Below, piece after piece: positions 51,239-61,500 of a stretch of DNA of 64,000 nt. The position numbers and the translations under genes are program-made. The notes below the pieces were generated by a model, which worked only from the letters and a program-made list of their open reading frames with translations, was not told where the DNA came from and searched no databases. Within the stretch, counting starts at the first letter, position 1; every line of letters begins with the position of its first letter. Origin of the DNA: JAHEDH01 sp963753285. Its GTDB lineage: Bacteria; Actinomycetota; Acidimicrobiia; Spongiisociales; ZC4RG35. The stretch spans positions 1 to 64,000 of the forward strand of contig CAVWBT010000008.1 of the NCBI GenBank assembly GCA_963753285.1, written 5' to 3'.

Positions 51239-52159
51239 CTACTCGAGGAACCCGTTCTCGGTGAGCCACGCAGCGGCAACCTCGTCGGGATTCTGGGCGT
51301 CGATCTCGACGCGTCCGTTGAGATCCAGCAGCACCTCGGTCGTGATCTCTGCCGAGATGTCGTTGAGGAGGTTCGTCAGATCATCGCCGTAGGCATCCAC
51401 GACCTCTTGGCTGATGACCGGGACGATGTTCTCCGGTGCGATCAGGCCTTCGGTCTCTTCGAGTGCGACGAAGCCCCTCTCGACGATCACCGGCTGCGTC
51501 GAGAACAGCAACGAGACGTCGATCTCGCCCGATTCGAGAGCTGCGATCCTGGCCGAGCCTTCCTGAATCGATTCGAACGCGAGATTCGACAGACCGTAGG
51601 TGGCCACGACCCCTGCGTAACACGTGTCGCGATCCTCACACTCGGGGGGACCGCCGAGGACGATATCGCCCGCTCCCGCGAGGTCTGCAACCGTTTCGAC
51701 GCCGGTCTCGTCGGCGAAGGCCTGCGTGACGACGAAGACGTTCTTGTCCTCACCCGGAGCGGCGTCGAGAACAACCATGTCGAGAGCAGCGAACTCCTCT
51801 GCGAGCGCAGCGACGCCTTCGGCGGTCGTGGCAGGAGCATCCGCACCGAAACCGACCTGGAGCGACGACCCTACGTACTCGGGGAGAAGGTCGACGTTGC
51901 CGCTCTCGATCTCGGGGAAGATCAGCTCACGTGAACCGAGGTTCAGATTCCGTTCGACCGAGTACCCGGCATCCTCCATGGCTTGCGCGTAGATCTCGGC
52001 GAGGATCGTCGACTCCGGGAAATTGAACGATGTGACTGTGATGGTCGGGCCGTCGATGGCGTCTCCTCCCGATCCCTCGTCGTCCCCGCCACATGCTGCA
52101 ACGATGAGCGAGAGGACGAGAAGGATCGCCCCAAAGGCGCGATTGCGGAATATCCGCAT
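51239..52159 (-). CDS. Glycine betaine/choline-type ABC importer, substrate-binding lipoprotein
   Basis: A 306-residue OpuAC/OpuBC-type binding protein. Signal MRIFRNRAFGAILLVLSLIV and lipobox VAAC, then SFNFPESTILAEIYAQAMEDAGY, DLLPEYVGSSLQVGF (ligand pocket) and NDISAEITTEVLLDLNGRV. It captures a quaternary-ammonium osmolyte or similar compound. AAAGGGAG precedes ATG 52159. Separated from the permease by 91 bp containing a TTTCGCGAAA palindrome (52173-52182), so it may also be transcribed on its own. Confidence 0.92.
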   Translation of the reverse strand: MRIFRNRAFGAILLVLSLIVAACGGDDEGSGGDAIDGPTITVTSFNFPESTILAEIYAQAMEDAGYSVERNLNLGSRELIFPEIESGNVDLLPEYVGSSLQVGFGADAPATTAEGVAALAEEFAALDMVVLDAAPGEDKNVFVVTQAFADETGVETVADLAGAGDIVLGGPPECEDRDTCYAGVVATYGLSNLAFESIQEGSARIAALESGEIDVSLLFSTQPVIVERGFVALEETEGLIAPENIVPVISQEVVDAYGDDLTNLLNDISAEITTEVLLDLNGRVEIDAQNPDEVAAAWLTENGFLE

Positions 52160-52250
52160 GGGTCTCCCTTTCTTTCGCGAAAACGGAGCACCTCGCGGCA
52201 CCCCGGATGTGGAACGCTATCGACCTCGGGGTCATTCCCCAACTCTGGGA

Positions 52251-52967
52251 TCAGGCGGCGGATCGATCGGTCTGGTCGGAGAGACGGCGAATTCCGGCGG
52301 GCACCAAGAGTCGCTCGCCCACCGCGAAGAGACGCTGAAGCAGGAAGGTAAGCACACCGACCAGCAACGCCCCCGCAAACGTCTCGGCCACACCGCCTCT
52401 CCCCTGGGCGAAGCCACGCACGATGTACTGGCCGAGCCCGCCGCCACTGGACAGCACGGCAGCGAGTGGGACGGTGGCGATGACCTGGACGAACGAGATC
52501 TCGATTCCGGCCAGGATGACCGGGGCCGCCACCGGAAGCTCGAGGCGCCGGATGATCTCACCGTCCCTGAACCCCATTCCCCGACCCGCCTCGACCAAAG
52601 CAGGTGAGACGTTTGCGATGCCGGCATAGGTGTTCGTGAAGATCGGTGGGATGGCCAACGCGACGAGCGCGACCACTGCCGGCCAGAAGCGGAGTGAGGC
52701 ACCGGCTCTCACGAAGAAGATGGCCGCAACGATGAGGACCCCGAAGGAGGGCACGGCGCGTCCCACGTTGACGAGGGCGTTGGCGAAGAACCTGCCGATG
52801 CGGCGGTGCGCGAGAAAGACCGCAGGCGGTACTGCGACGGTCACGGCGATCAGGGTCGGCAGGACGGACAGCCAGATGTGGTCGAGGGAGCGCTGGGGAA
52901 TCCCGTCGGATCCCGTCCAGTGCGAAGGATCCGAGAACCAGTCGATGACGTCGGAGAGGAAGTCCAT
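52251..52967 (-). CDS. Glycine betaine/choline-type ABC importer, permease 2
   Basis: A 238-residue inner-membrane permease of the OpuBB/OpuBD family. It starts MDFLSDVIDWFSDPSHW, has five or six helices, and the EAA loop EAGRGMGFRDGEIIRRLELPVAAPVI contacts the ATPase. One base separates it from the upstream permease stop. Pairs with the other permease as a heterodimer. Confidence 0.93.
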   Translation of the reverse strand: MDFLSDVIDWFSDPSHWTGSDGIPQRSLDHIWLSVLPTLIAVTVAVPPAVFLAHRRIGRFFANALVNVGRAVPSFGVLIVAAIFFVRAGASLRFWPAVVALVALAIPPIFTNTYAGIANVSPALVEAGRGMGFRDGEIIRRLELPVAAPVILAGIEISFVQVIATVPLAAVLSSGGGLGQYIVRGFAQGRGGVAETFAGALLVGVLTFLLQRLFAVGERLLVPAGIRRLSDQTDRSAA

Positions 52968-52968
52968 G

Positions 52969-53649
52969 TCAGGCTCTGGTCCGGGTCCACGGAGTGATCC
53001 ACCGTTCGATCCCGAGCAATCCGAGGTCGACGACTGCGGCGAGCACAGCGGACAGGACCGTGCCGAGGATGATCTCGGTGGGGAAGAGAATCGAACGGCG
53101 GAGGCCGTCGAGGATGAAGAAGCCCAGCCCACCGAGCCCGAGCAGAGATGTCACCGTGACGAGTCCGATCACCGTCACCGAGGCGATCCGGATCCCTGCG
53201 ATGATGACCGGGGCGGCGAGCGGCAGTTCGATCTGTAGGAATCTCCTGATCGGCCGATATCCCATGCCGTCAGCGGCTTCGATGACCCCGGCCGGGACCC
53301 CCGTGATGCCGGTGTAGATGTTGCGGACGAGGATCAACACCGTGTACGAGACGAGCGCGACCTCGGCGGTGAGCAGGCCCAAGCCGGTGAACGGGGCGAG
53401 GAAGGCGAACACCGCCAGGCTCGGGATCGTGTACAGCAGACCGCTCACGGCCGCGATCGGTGCATAGAGATTCCTCCAACGCAGTGCCACGGCGGCGAGG
53501 AGGAGAGAGATGATGAGACCCACACCGATCGCGATTCCGGTGAGAACCAGGTGCTCGACCGTCTGGTCCCAAATGTCGTCACCGTTTCTCCAGATCCAGT
53601 CCCAATCGATGAGCGGACGAGATTCGGCCTGGGCCAGGACCACGGTCAC
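52969..53649 (-). CDS. Glycine betaine/choline-type ABC importer, permease 1
   Basis: A 226-residue permease with OpuB-type EAA loop EAADGMGYRPIRRFLQIELPLAAPVIIAG in overlapping pieces, and GLLYTIPSLAVFAFLAPFTG. The GTG start overlaps the ATPase stop by 4 bases. Partner of the second permease. Confidence 0.93.
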   Translation of the reverse strand: MTVVLAQAESRPLIDWDWIWRNGDDIWDQTVEHLVLTGIAIGVGLIISLLLAAVALRWRNLYAPIAAVSGLLYTIPSLAVFAFLAPFTGLGLLTAEVALVSYTVLILVRNIYTGITGVPAGVIEAADGMGYRPIRRFLQIELPLAAPVIIAGIRIASVTVIGLVTVTSLLGLGGLGFFILDGLRRSILFPTEIILGTVLSAVLAAVVDLGLLGIERWITPWTRTRA

Positions 53650-54749
53650 TCGGTGATCTCCCTGGCGATCGAATCGAGACCCAGCGTGCCCAGGTACCGA
53701 CCCTCGTCGATGACGATCGCAACCCGCTCGTGGGAGCGCACCACCAGGTCGAGTGCGGCCCGGAGCGAATCGGTCGGGGCAACGCTGCGCTCGATCGGTT
53801 TCACATCGATTCCGGCGACGGTCGTGTGGCCCTCGAGATCCTGCTCAGAGATCCAGCCGATCAGCCGATCACCGTCGAGCACGCCCACCCAGTCCGTTTC
53901 GTACCGCCTCATCGCAGCACGGGCCTCCTCGTCGTCCGCCGTCGACGCCACCATCGGGCCCCGCTCGAGGCGGGTCGATCCGATCTCCACGAGCCCAAGT
54001 CGCTTCAACCCCCGTTCGCCTCCGATGAAGTCGTCGACGAATGCATTCGCCGGGTCGCTGAGGACGGCCTCGGGTGGCCCGAGCTGTTCGAGTACGCCTC
54101 CGACGTTGAGGATGCAGATCTGGTCTCCGAGCTTGATCGCCTCGTCGATGTCGTGGGTGACGAACACGATCGTCTTCCGCACCTTCTCCTGCAGGATCAG
54201 CAGCTCCTCCTGGAGCCGGGTGCGAACGATCGGGTCGACGGCTCCGAACGGCTCGTCCATCAACAGCACGGGTGGATCCGCCGCCAGCGCCCGCGCCACC
54301 CCGACCCGCTGCTGCTGGCCACCTGACAGCTCAGATGGATAGCGGGCGAGCAGCTCTCTGTCCAGACCGACGAGATCGATCAACTCGTTGGTTCGCTCGG
54401 CGATGCGAGTGTCGTCCCAGCCCAGGAGCTCCGGCACCGTCCCGATGTTCTGGGAGATCGTGCGGTGTGGAAACAGACCGATCTGTTGGATGACGTAGCC
54501 GATCGAGCGGCGCAGTACGAAAGGCTCGGTCGCCGTCGCCTCCGTCCCGTCGACCCAGATCCTGCCGGATGTGGGCTCGATGATCCGGTTGATCATCTTG
54601 AGCGTCGTGGTCTTGCCACACCCAGACGGCCCGACCAGCGTCAGGATCGTGCCGCGCGGCACTTCGAATCCGAGATCGTCCACCGCAGGCGACTCGGCCC
54701 CTGGATAGTGCTTCGTGACGTGTTCGAGTCGGATCATCGCGTCGGACAT
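53646..54749 (-). CDS. Glycine betaine/choline-type ABC importer, ATP-binding protein with CBS domains
   Basis: A 367-residue ABC ATPase: Walker A LVGPSGCGKTTTLKM, Q-loop YVIQQIGLFPHRT, signature LSGGQQQRVGVARAL, Walker B VLLMDEPFGAVDP, H-loop VTHDIDEA. The last 110 residues hold two CBS motifs (RYETDWVGVLDGDRLIGWIS; VVRSHERVAIVIDEGRYLGTL), the ionic-strength or osmotic sensor of OpuA-type transporters. First gene of the importer operon. Confidence 0.94.
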   Translation of the reverse strand: MSDAMIRLEHVTKHYPGAESPAVDDLGFEVPRGTILTLVGPSGCGKTTTLKMINRIIEPTSGRIWVDGTEATATEPFVLRRSIGYVIQQIGLFPHRTISQNIGTVPELLGWDDTRIAERTNELIDLVGLDRELLARYPSELSGGQQQRVGVARALAADPPVLLMDEPFGAVDPIVRTRLQEELLILQEKVRKTIVFVTHDIDEAIKLGDQICILNVGGVLEQLGPPEAVLSDPANAFVDDFIGGERGLKRLGLVEIGSTRLERGPMVASTADDEEARAAMRRYETDWVGVLDGDRLIGWISEQDLEGHTTVAGIDVKPIERSVAPTDSLRAALDLVVRSHERVAIVIDEGRYLGTLGLDSIAREITE

Positions 54750-54784
54750 GGTCGTCGAACCTAGCGCCGCAGCGTGTCGTGACC

Positions 54785-55507
54785 TCAACCGATCAGGGAT
54801 GCGAGATCCGAGACCACGATGTCGGCGCCCGCTGCAAGCAGTTCCTCCTCCGAGCCCGTGCGGTCGACCCCGACCACGACTGCAAATGCTCCGGCGCGAC
54901 CCGCGGCCACCCCGCTGACGGCATCCTCGAAGACGACCGAGGTGGCTGCACCCGCGCCGAGCTCCGCGGCTGCGGCAATGAAGGTGTCCGGCTGGGGTTT
55001 GCCGGGAATCGCCCGCTCCCGCGCAACGCGGCCGTCCATGATGAACTCGAAACGCGACTTCAGGCCTGCAGCCTCGAGCACTGCCACTGCGTTTGCGCTC
55101 GACGACACGACGGCGAGCCGGACCGGAAGCGACTCCAGCGCATCGAGGAGGGCAACTCCGTCGGGGTACGGGTCGACGCCTTCGGACTCGAGCACGGCGT
55201 TGAACATGTCGTTCTTGGCATTCCCGAGCGCACAGACGCTGCCATCGCCCGGAGGGTCGCCGGGGTCGCCGTGCGGCAAATCGATGCCGCGTGACTCGAG
55301 GAAGCTCTGCACGCCTTCGTATCGTGGCTTCCCATCGACATACCTGAGGTAGTCCTCTTCGGTGAACGGCTCGAACCCCGGTCCCTCCCGCCGCTCGAGG
55401 AACCCGTTGAACATTCTCGCCCATGCGGCCTCGTGGACCTTCGCCGTGGGAGTCAGGACCCCATCGAGGTCGAAGAGGGCTGCGGTCACGTGTGTCCAGT
55501 CGATCAT
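54785..55507 (-). CDS. HAD-superfamily hydrolase, beta-phosphoglucomutase-like
   Basis: A 240-residue HAD protein: motif I LFDLDGVLTPTA (nucleophile and acid aspartates), motif II VVSSSANAV, lysine in AIPGKPQPDTF, and motif III/IV VVFEDAVSGVAAGRAG. A cap insertion with RYVDGKPRYEGVQSFL is typical of beta-phosphoglucomutase/trehalose-linked members. ATG 55507; the frame stays open upstream without similarity. 35 bp upstream of the importer ATPase on the same strand, possibly part of the same osmolyte unit. Confidence 0.88.
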   Translation of the reverse strand: MIDWTHVTAALFDLDGVLTPTAKVHEAAWARMFNGFLERREGPGFEPFTEEDYLRYVDGKPRYEGVQSFLESRGIDLPHGDPGDPPGDGSVCALGNAKNDMFNAVLESEGVDPYPDGVALLDALESLPVRLAVVSSSANAVAVLEAAGLKSRFEFIMDGRVARERAIPGKPQPDTFIAAAAELGAGAATSVVFEDAVSGVAAGRAGAFAVVVGVDRTGSEEELLAAGADIVVSDLASLIG

Positions 55508-55592
55508 GGAGCGATGATCGCCGGACCCGGACCGAAACTCAACAGCGGAGAGAACCGGCGGTCGCCGGGTCCGTCTGGTTATCGTCGCCGGC

Positions 55593-56381
55593 ATGGAGCT
55601 ACTCACCAATCCCGACGCGTGGATCGCACTCGTCACGCTGACCGTCCTCGAGATCGTGCTCGGCATCGACAACATCGTTTTCATCTCGATCCTGACGGGA
55701 AAGCTCCCCGAGGAGGATCAACCTCGCGCCCGCACCATCGGCCTCGGCCTGGCGATGGGGATGCGCATTCTGCTGCTGCTCAGCATCGGCTGGGTGATCG
55801 GTCTGACCGAACCCCTGTTCGAGGTCTTCGAGCTCGAGATCACCGGCCGCTCGATCATCCTGCTCCTGGGTGGCCTGTTCCTGATCGGGAAGGCGACGTT
55901 CGAGATCCACGAGAAGCTCGAAGGCGAAGAAGCGCACGAGGCCACGGGGAAGGCCGTCGCCACGTTCGGCGCGGTGATCACCCAGATCGTGCTGCTCGAC
56001 GCCGTGTTCAGCCTCGACTCGGTCATCACGGCGGTCGGCCTGGCCGACGAGATCGCCGTCATGATCGCGGCGGTGGTGATCGCGATCGGCGTCATGCTGC
56101 TGTCGGCGGGGGCGATCTCGGACTTCGTCAATCGTCACCCCACCGTGAAGATGCTCGCGCTCAGCTTCCTTCTCTTGATCGGCTTCACGCTCGTCGCCGA
56201 GGGCTTCGAGGTCGAGATCCCCAAGGGATACGTCTACTTCGCCATGGGGTTCTCGGTGTTCGTCGAGGCGCTGAACCTGCGGACGCGGGCCAAGCGTCGA
56301 CCCGAGAAGCCGATCGAGCTGCGCCCCACGTACATCAAGGATCCGGAAGCCTCGGGAGCGGTCGGCCGCATTCCCTCTTGA
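55593..56381 (+). CDS. TerC family membrane protein
   Basis: A 262-residue, seven-helix protein of the TerC/Alx family. Diagnostic motifs: VLEIVLGIDNIVFISILTGKLP (with conserved EIxLxxDN) and VLLDAVFSLDSVITAVGLAD; the acidic residues likely bind Mn2+. Homologues export manganese or help metal loading of secreted enzymes. Upstream of an ABC exporter but separated by 82 bp. Confidence 0.92.
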   Translation: MELLTNPDAWIALVTLTVLEIVLGIDNIVFISILTGKLPEEDQPRARTIGLGLAMGMRILLLLSIGWVIGLTEPLFEVFELEITGRSIILLLGGLFLIGKATFEIHEKLEGEEAHEATGKAVATFGAVITQIVLLDAVFSLDSVITAVGLADEIAVMIAAVVIAIGVMLLSAGAISDFVNRHPTVKMLALSFLLLIGFTLVAEGFEVEIPKGYVYFAMGFSVFVEALNLRTRAKRRPEKPIELRPTYIKDPEASGAVGRIPS

Positions 56382-56463
56382 GGGATCACCGTCCTAGGGG
56401 CCAACGCCTCTCCCCCGCAACCCGTCAATGGTTCGACAATGTGGTGTCGAACAGGGTGGATGC

Positions 56464-57330
56464 GTGCTGATCATCTCGAATCTCACGAAGCGATTTGACG
56501 ACATCGTCGCGCTCGATGATCTCTCCATGGAGGTCCGACCTGGTCGGATCCTCGGCTTCCTCGGCCCCAACGGGGCAGGAAAGACGACCACGATGCGGTC
56601 GGTCTTCGGGCTCGTGACTCCCGATGCGGGTGATATCACCTGGAACGGGAGCCGGGTCGACGCCAGGTCCTGGAGCCAGTTCGGGTACATGCCGGAGGAG
56701 CGTGGCCTGTATCCGAAGATGCGAGTCTTCGAACAACTCCTCCATTTCGCCCGACTCGCAGGTCTCGACAAGGCGACCGCCACCCAGAGCATCGACCGCT
56801 GGCTCGCACAGCTCGGTCTCGCCGACCGTGCCCGCTCCAAGCTCGAGGAACTGTCACACGGAAACCAGCAGCGGGTCCAACTGGCTGCAGCCCTCGTCCA
56901 CGATCCCGCGGTGGCAATCCTCGACGAACCGTTCTCGGGGCTCGATCCACTTGCAGTCGACGACCTGGCAGCCATCCTCGCGAAGCTCGCGGCCGAGGGG
57001 ACGGCGATCCTGTTCTCGAGCCATCAGCTCGATCTCGTGCAGAGCGTGTGCCAGGACGTCGTGATCATCGATCATGGCCGCGTCGTGTTGGAGGGCGAGG
57101 TCGAGTGGCTTCGCGACAACTCCGAGCAGCGGGTCCTCGAGATCGACGTGGACAGCGAGCCGTTCGTGAGTGAACGGGCGACGCTGGCCGATGGCGGCAG
57201 GTCACTGATCGACCGGGACACTCCGATCACCGACATCGTGACCGAAGCCCAGGCGCACGGCACGATCACGTCACTGCGGTTCGAACCACCGAATCTGTCC
57301 GATCTCTTCAGGCAGGCGGTGAGGCGATGA
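56464..57330 (+). CDS. ABC exporter ATP-binding protein, NatA-like
   Basis: A 288-residue ABC-2-type ATPase. Walker A FLGPNGAGKTTTMRS, Q-loop region FGYMPEERGLYPKM, signature LSHGNQQRVQLAAAL, Walker B VAILDEPFSGLDPLAV. The Glu after Walker B and the C-terminal extension fit the NatA/YhaQ group (Na+ or drug export). GTG 56464 is the best start; ATG 56428 is possible. Coupled to the permease by ATGA. Confidence 0.92.
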   Translation: MLIISNLTKRFDDIVALDDLSMEVRPGRILGFLGPNGAGKTTTMRSVFGLVTPDAGDITWNGSRVDARSWSQFGYMPEERGLYPKMRVFEQLLHFARLAGLDKATATQSIDRWLAQLGLADRARSKLEELSHGNQQRVQLAAALVHDPAVAILDEPFSGLDPLAVDDLAAILAKLAAEGTAILFSSHQLDLVQSVCQDVVIIDHGRVVLEGEVEWLRDNSEQRVLEIDVDSEPFVSERATLADGGRSLIDRDTPITDIVTEAQAHGTITSLRFEPPNLSDLFRQAVRR

Positions 57331-58505
57331 TCAAGCACATCCTGCTTCTCGCAAAGCGTGACTTCCTCCAGCGAGGTCGCAGCAAGGGGTTCCTCGTGAT
57401 GGTCGGGCTGTCGGTCCTCGCCATCCTCGCGATCGGGCCGATCATCCAGACGTTCGATGACGGTGAGGAGGCGATCGAGATCGGACTCACCGGCTCGACT
57501 CCGGCCGAGCTGGAGCCTGCCATTCAAGCCGTTGCCGCCGCTTCCGAGCGGCTGATCGAGATCGACATGGTCGACGATGTCGCCGAAGGTGAGCGCCTGC
57601 TCGAGAACGGCGGGCTGGCCGTGCTGGTCGTCGACGGCGACGAGTTGGTCTGGGCCGATGAGCCCCGCGGCGACGCAGGCTCGATCGTCAGGCCGGCGAT
57701 CGCTGCCGTCCAACGTCAGGCCGCAATCGACGAGATCGGACTGAGCGCCGCCGAAGCCCAGGGACTGCTCGCCCCCGAGCCGCCGACAGAGCGTCGACTC
57801 GAACCAGAGGACCCCGAGCGAACCGGGCGCATCGTCGCCGGCTACATCTCGATCTTCGTGCTCTACATCGCCATCCTGGTGTTCGGCCAATTCGTGATGC
57901 TCGGAGTCACCGAGGAGAAGTCCAGCCGGGTGATCGAAGTCGTGCTTTCCAAGGTGAAGCCCGAGTCGATTCTCGCCGGCAAGATCCTGGGGATCGGCCT
58001 GCTCGGCCTGGTTCAGGTGCTCGCCATGGTCGGAGCAGTGCTCGTCGCGGTCCAGATGCTCGGGACCGACTTCGAGATCCCACCGATCGGCACGCAGGTG
58101 GCGCTCACCTCGATCCTCTGGTTCATCCTCGGATACGCCTTCTACTCGACGATGTATGCCGGGCTCGGAGCAACCATCACCCGCCAGGAGGACATGCAGG
58201 GTGCCGCCCTCCTGCCGGCCATCCTCATCCTCCCCGCCTACTTCATCGCGTTGATCTCGCTGGAGACCCCGGACTCGACGCTGGCACGCATCAGTTCGCT
58301 GATCCCGCCGACGTCCCCGATCGTGATGCCGATGCGCAACGCCGTGACCGACGTCCCGATCACCGAGAATCTGGCGGCGGTTGGGATCATCATCGTGACG
58401 GTGTTCGTCCTGGTGAAGATCGCAGCGCGTATCTACCGCGGTGCCGCCTTGCGGATCGGCGCCAAGGTGCCCATCAGAGAGGCCTGGAGAGCCGCCACCC
58501 GTTGA
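57327..58505 (+). CDS. ABC exporter permease, NatB-like
   Basis: A 392-residue ABC-2 permease (YhaP/NatB type). It has an N-terminal helix (FLVMVGLSVLAILAIGPIIQ), a large external domain (about 45-170), then five helices, with the cytoplasmic coupling element EEKSSRVIEVVLSKVKPESILAGKILG. Partner of the preceding ATPase. Confidence 0.92.
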   Translation: MIKHILLLAKRDFLQRGRSKGFLVMVGLSVLAILAIGPIIQTFDDGEEAIEIGLTGSTPAELEPAIQAVAAASERLIEIDMVDDVAEGERLLENGGLAVLVVDGDELVWADEPRGDAGSIVRPAIAAVQRQAAIDEIGLSAAEAQGLLAPEPPTERRLEPEDPERTGRIVAGYISIFVLYIAILVFGQFVMLGVTEEKSSRVIEVVLSKVKPESILAGKILGIGLLGLVQVLAMVGAVLVAVQMLGTDFEIPPIGTQVALTSILWFILGYAFYSTMYAGLGATITRQEDMQGAALLPAILILPAYFIALISLETPDSTLARISSLIPPTSPIVMPMRNAVTDVPITENLAAVGIIIVTVFVLVKIAARIYRGAALRIGAKVPIREAWRAATR

Positions 58506-58518
58506 GAGTCGTTGGTCC

Positions 58519-61500
58519 TCACCCAGCCGGCGCAGCGATGGCGATCAGTTCGGTGTCGGTCGCTACGACGATGACACCGTCACCCACGACCGGCCGTGTG
58601 GACAGCGGCAGATCGAGCGGGAATCGCCATGCCGGGAGCCCGGTGCTCCGTTCCACGCCGACCAGTTCGTGGCGCCCGGATCGGGTCGCTCCGACCAGCA
58701 CGAAATCGCCGGCGATGACGGGTGGGGAGGTGACCGTGGCCTCGAGGTTCGAAGGCGTGAACGGGAGCTGACCGTCGGACAGATCGATCGCAAGCAACAG
58801 ACCGTCTGCAGCATTCCACATGATCCCGTCTGCGACCGGTGCGGAGTAGTCGATCGGAACGTCCACCTGGAAGGCGGGAATGCCTCCGCCGCTGCTGCAG
58901 CTTCCCGCTTCGAATGAGAACACCGCAGTGGTCGCGGTGCCGATGAACCAGCGGCCCTCGGCCAGGAGGGGATCTGTGACGGCCTGGGCGGCGCCCATCG
59001 AGACTTCACATCGCAGTGTCATGGACTCCTCCTCGATGAGGAGGACCCGCCCGTCGTCCGTTCGCGCATAGATCAAGCCATCGGCCGACGCAAGCGCTCC
59101 GGCCAAGCCTCCCTCGACCGTGCCTTCTTCCGGATACCGTTGGACCAAATCGGCGTTGGCGCCCGCGAGCTTCCAGAGCACACCATCGGCCGTGGAGACC
59201 ACGACGTGATCGGTTCTGACGAGCGGAGGCCCGGTGATCGGGCTCCCGAGGTCGGCTTCCCACGCCACGCCACGCGAGTCGTCGATGTTCCGCATGTAGA
59301 GGACGCCGTCCTCATCGCCGTAGAACACGAACGAACGCGACTGCCCACCCTGATCGAACGAGACCTGGTCTACGACCATCGGCGCAACGATCGTGTCGGC
59401 GTCGTCGTCGAAGATGAGTGAGCCCTCGTTGGCGATGTCGAACGAGTAGACCCGGCCGATGCTGGTGCCGACGTAGAGCGCCTTGCCTTGGAGAACCGGG
59501 TCCTCGGTGACGAATCCCGAAACCGGCTGACGCCAATAGATCCCGGTTGGCTCCCCGATCGCAACGTCGAACGCGGCATTACGTGACTCCCCACCCGAGA
59601 ACGGAGACTGACCCAACAGCGGAGGCTCGTCAGGCGCGGGGACGATTCTCTCCCCGATGCCCGGCTGGGTCGTCGGAATCGGGACACTCGCCGGTGGAGG
59701 CTGGGACACGACGACCGGCTCCGCCGGCGCCGGTTGGAGCAGCACGGCAACGAGCGCAGCAACGGCCGCTGCTCCGATCATCGGCGCGAGCCACCGGAGG
59801 GCCGATCGCACCTTCGAAGGTGCAGCGATGAGACCCGCCGCGCGACGTTGGGCAGGGCTGAGCACGTCCAGCCCTGCGAGTCCGGCCGCGGCCAGCGCCG
59901 AGTCGAGACCGGCGATGAGCGCACCTTCGTCTGCGCTGTCGATCTGGCCTGCGCGATACAGCGCAGGGGCGACGAACGGCAGCGCCATGAAGTCCGAACC
60001 CCAGTCCTCTGGGAGGCTGCGGGCGACACGCTCGATCGAGTTCGCCACCGCATCAGACCTCGGGTCATCCCAACGTTCGGCCACCGTGACGGCCCTGGCA
60101 GCCTGCATCGGGTTCCCGAGTCGATGTGCCATCCCCGCTGCGATCATGGCCACGTCGGGGTCCCCGTCGCGCTCTGCTCTGACCGTCATGAACCATGCCG
60201 CGAGACCGAGCCACCCGGCCTGGATGATGTGATCGTTGAGTTCGGCTGCTCGCCGAGAATTCCACTCTTCGGCGGCCGCCATTCCGAGGACATCGAGCTC
60301 GGCTCGGAGTCGAGCACCATTGGCGCCGTGCGGCGTCGTGTCGAGTCCGTTCGCCACCGAGCGGCGAGCGGCCGCTCGATCGCCCGCTTGGAGGGCGACT
60401 CGGGCCTGCAGCGTTGCGAGTCGGTTCGTCCAAGCAGGGAAGGACTGTTCGACGATCACCTCGAGCCGCTCCACGGCGGCTGCCGCATCGCTCGGCCGCT
60501 CGTACAAGAGGGCTCCCTCGACGTCCGCGATCGTTGCGAGGAAGTCGAGGACCGGCGCCTCGGTGGAGGCACCGACCGCCCGGGCCCGGCGGAGCCCTTC
60601 GACGGCCTGGCCGGGGTCGCCTGCACCGAACCTGGCGCGTGCGAGCGCGATCTCCTTGTCTGCTGCGGCCACCTTCGACTCGATCCGAGCCGCGTCTCGG
60701 AGCGCAGCGGCGTATCCCCGTTCGGCTTTGGCCATCCAACCCCGATCGAACGAGGTCCACGCCTGATTGAGCGAGGCGTAGTACTGCTGGACGTCCGTGC
60801 CGTGTGTTCTGACGAGTTCGAGACCGCGGTCGAACGAATCGTCGGCCTCGCGGGAGAACCCCACCCGTGACAGCACTCGCCCGTGCAAGGTCGCCAGCGA
60901 GCCGAGTTTGTCCTGGAACCCCATCTCGGCGGCAACGAGCATGGCCATCGCCACGAATCGCTCGGCGTCTGCCGGGTGCTGCAGGTCGTCCTCGACGGCT
61001 CCGGCGAACCCGAGCGCATCCACCAGTTCGGCGCCGTCGAGGTCGCGCAACGCCGTCTCGAGGTCGGCCATGGCAGCTGCACTCTCTCCCCGATTCCGAT
61101 GGGTCCGCGCTCTCGCGACCAGCAGGCTCGCCAGTTCCGTCGACGGCGCGTTCGATTCCTGACCGGCTTCGACCGCCCGATCCAACTCTTCGATGCCGGC
61201 GCCGCCCGAGGCAATCACCGTTCGATACTCGGCGTATGCCCGGGCCGAATCTCCTGAGGCCCACGCAGCTGCCGCCTTGAGATCGGAGGCGGCATTGCGC
61301 TCATCGAAGGCGGCGACCAGGCGAGAAGCCAACATCGCTCGGCGTGCGCCCGGCGCGTCGATCGGTTTTGCGGTGACGCCTCGCCGGTCGACCTCGAGCA
61401 TCCCCCGTTCGACGAGCCGGTCGGCGATCTCACTCGTGTCGGTGTCGCCGAGTTCCAGCACGGTGGCGATCACATCGAGCGGGAGCGGGTTGGCGATTGC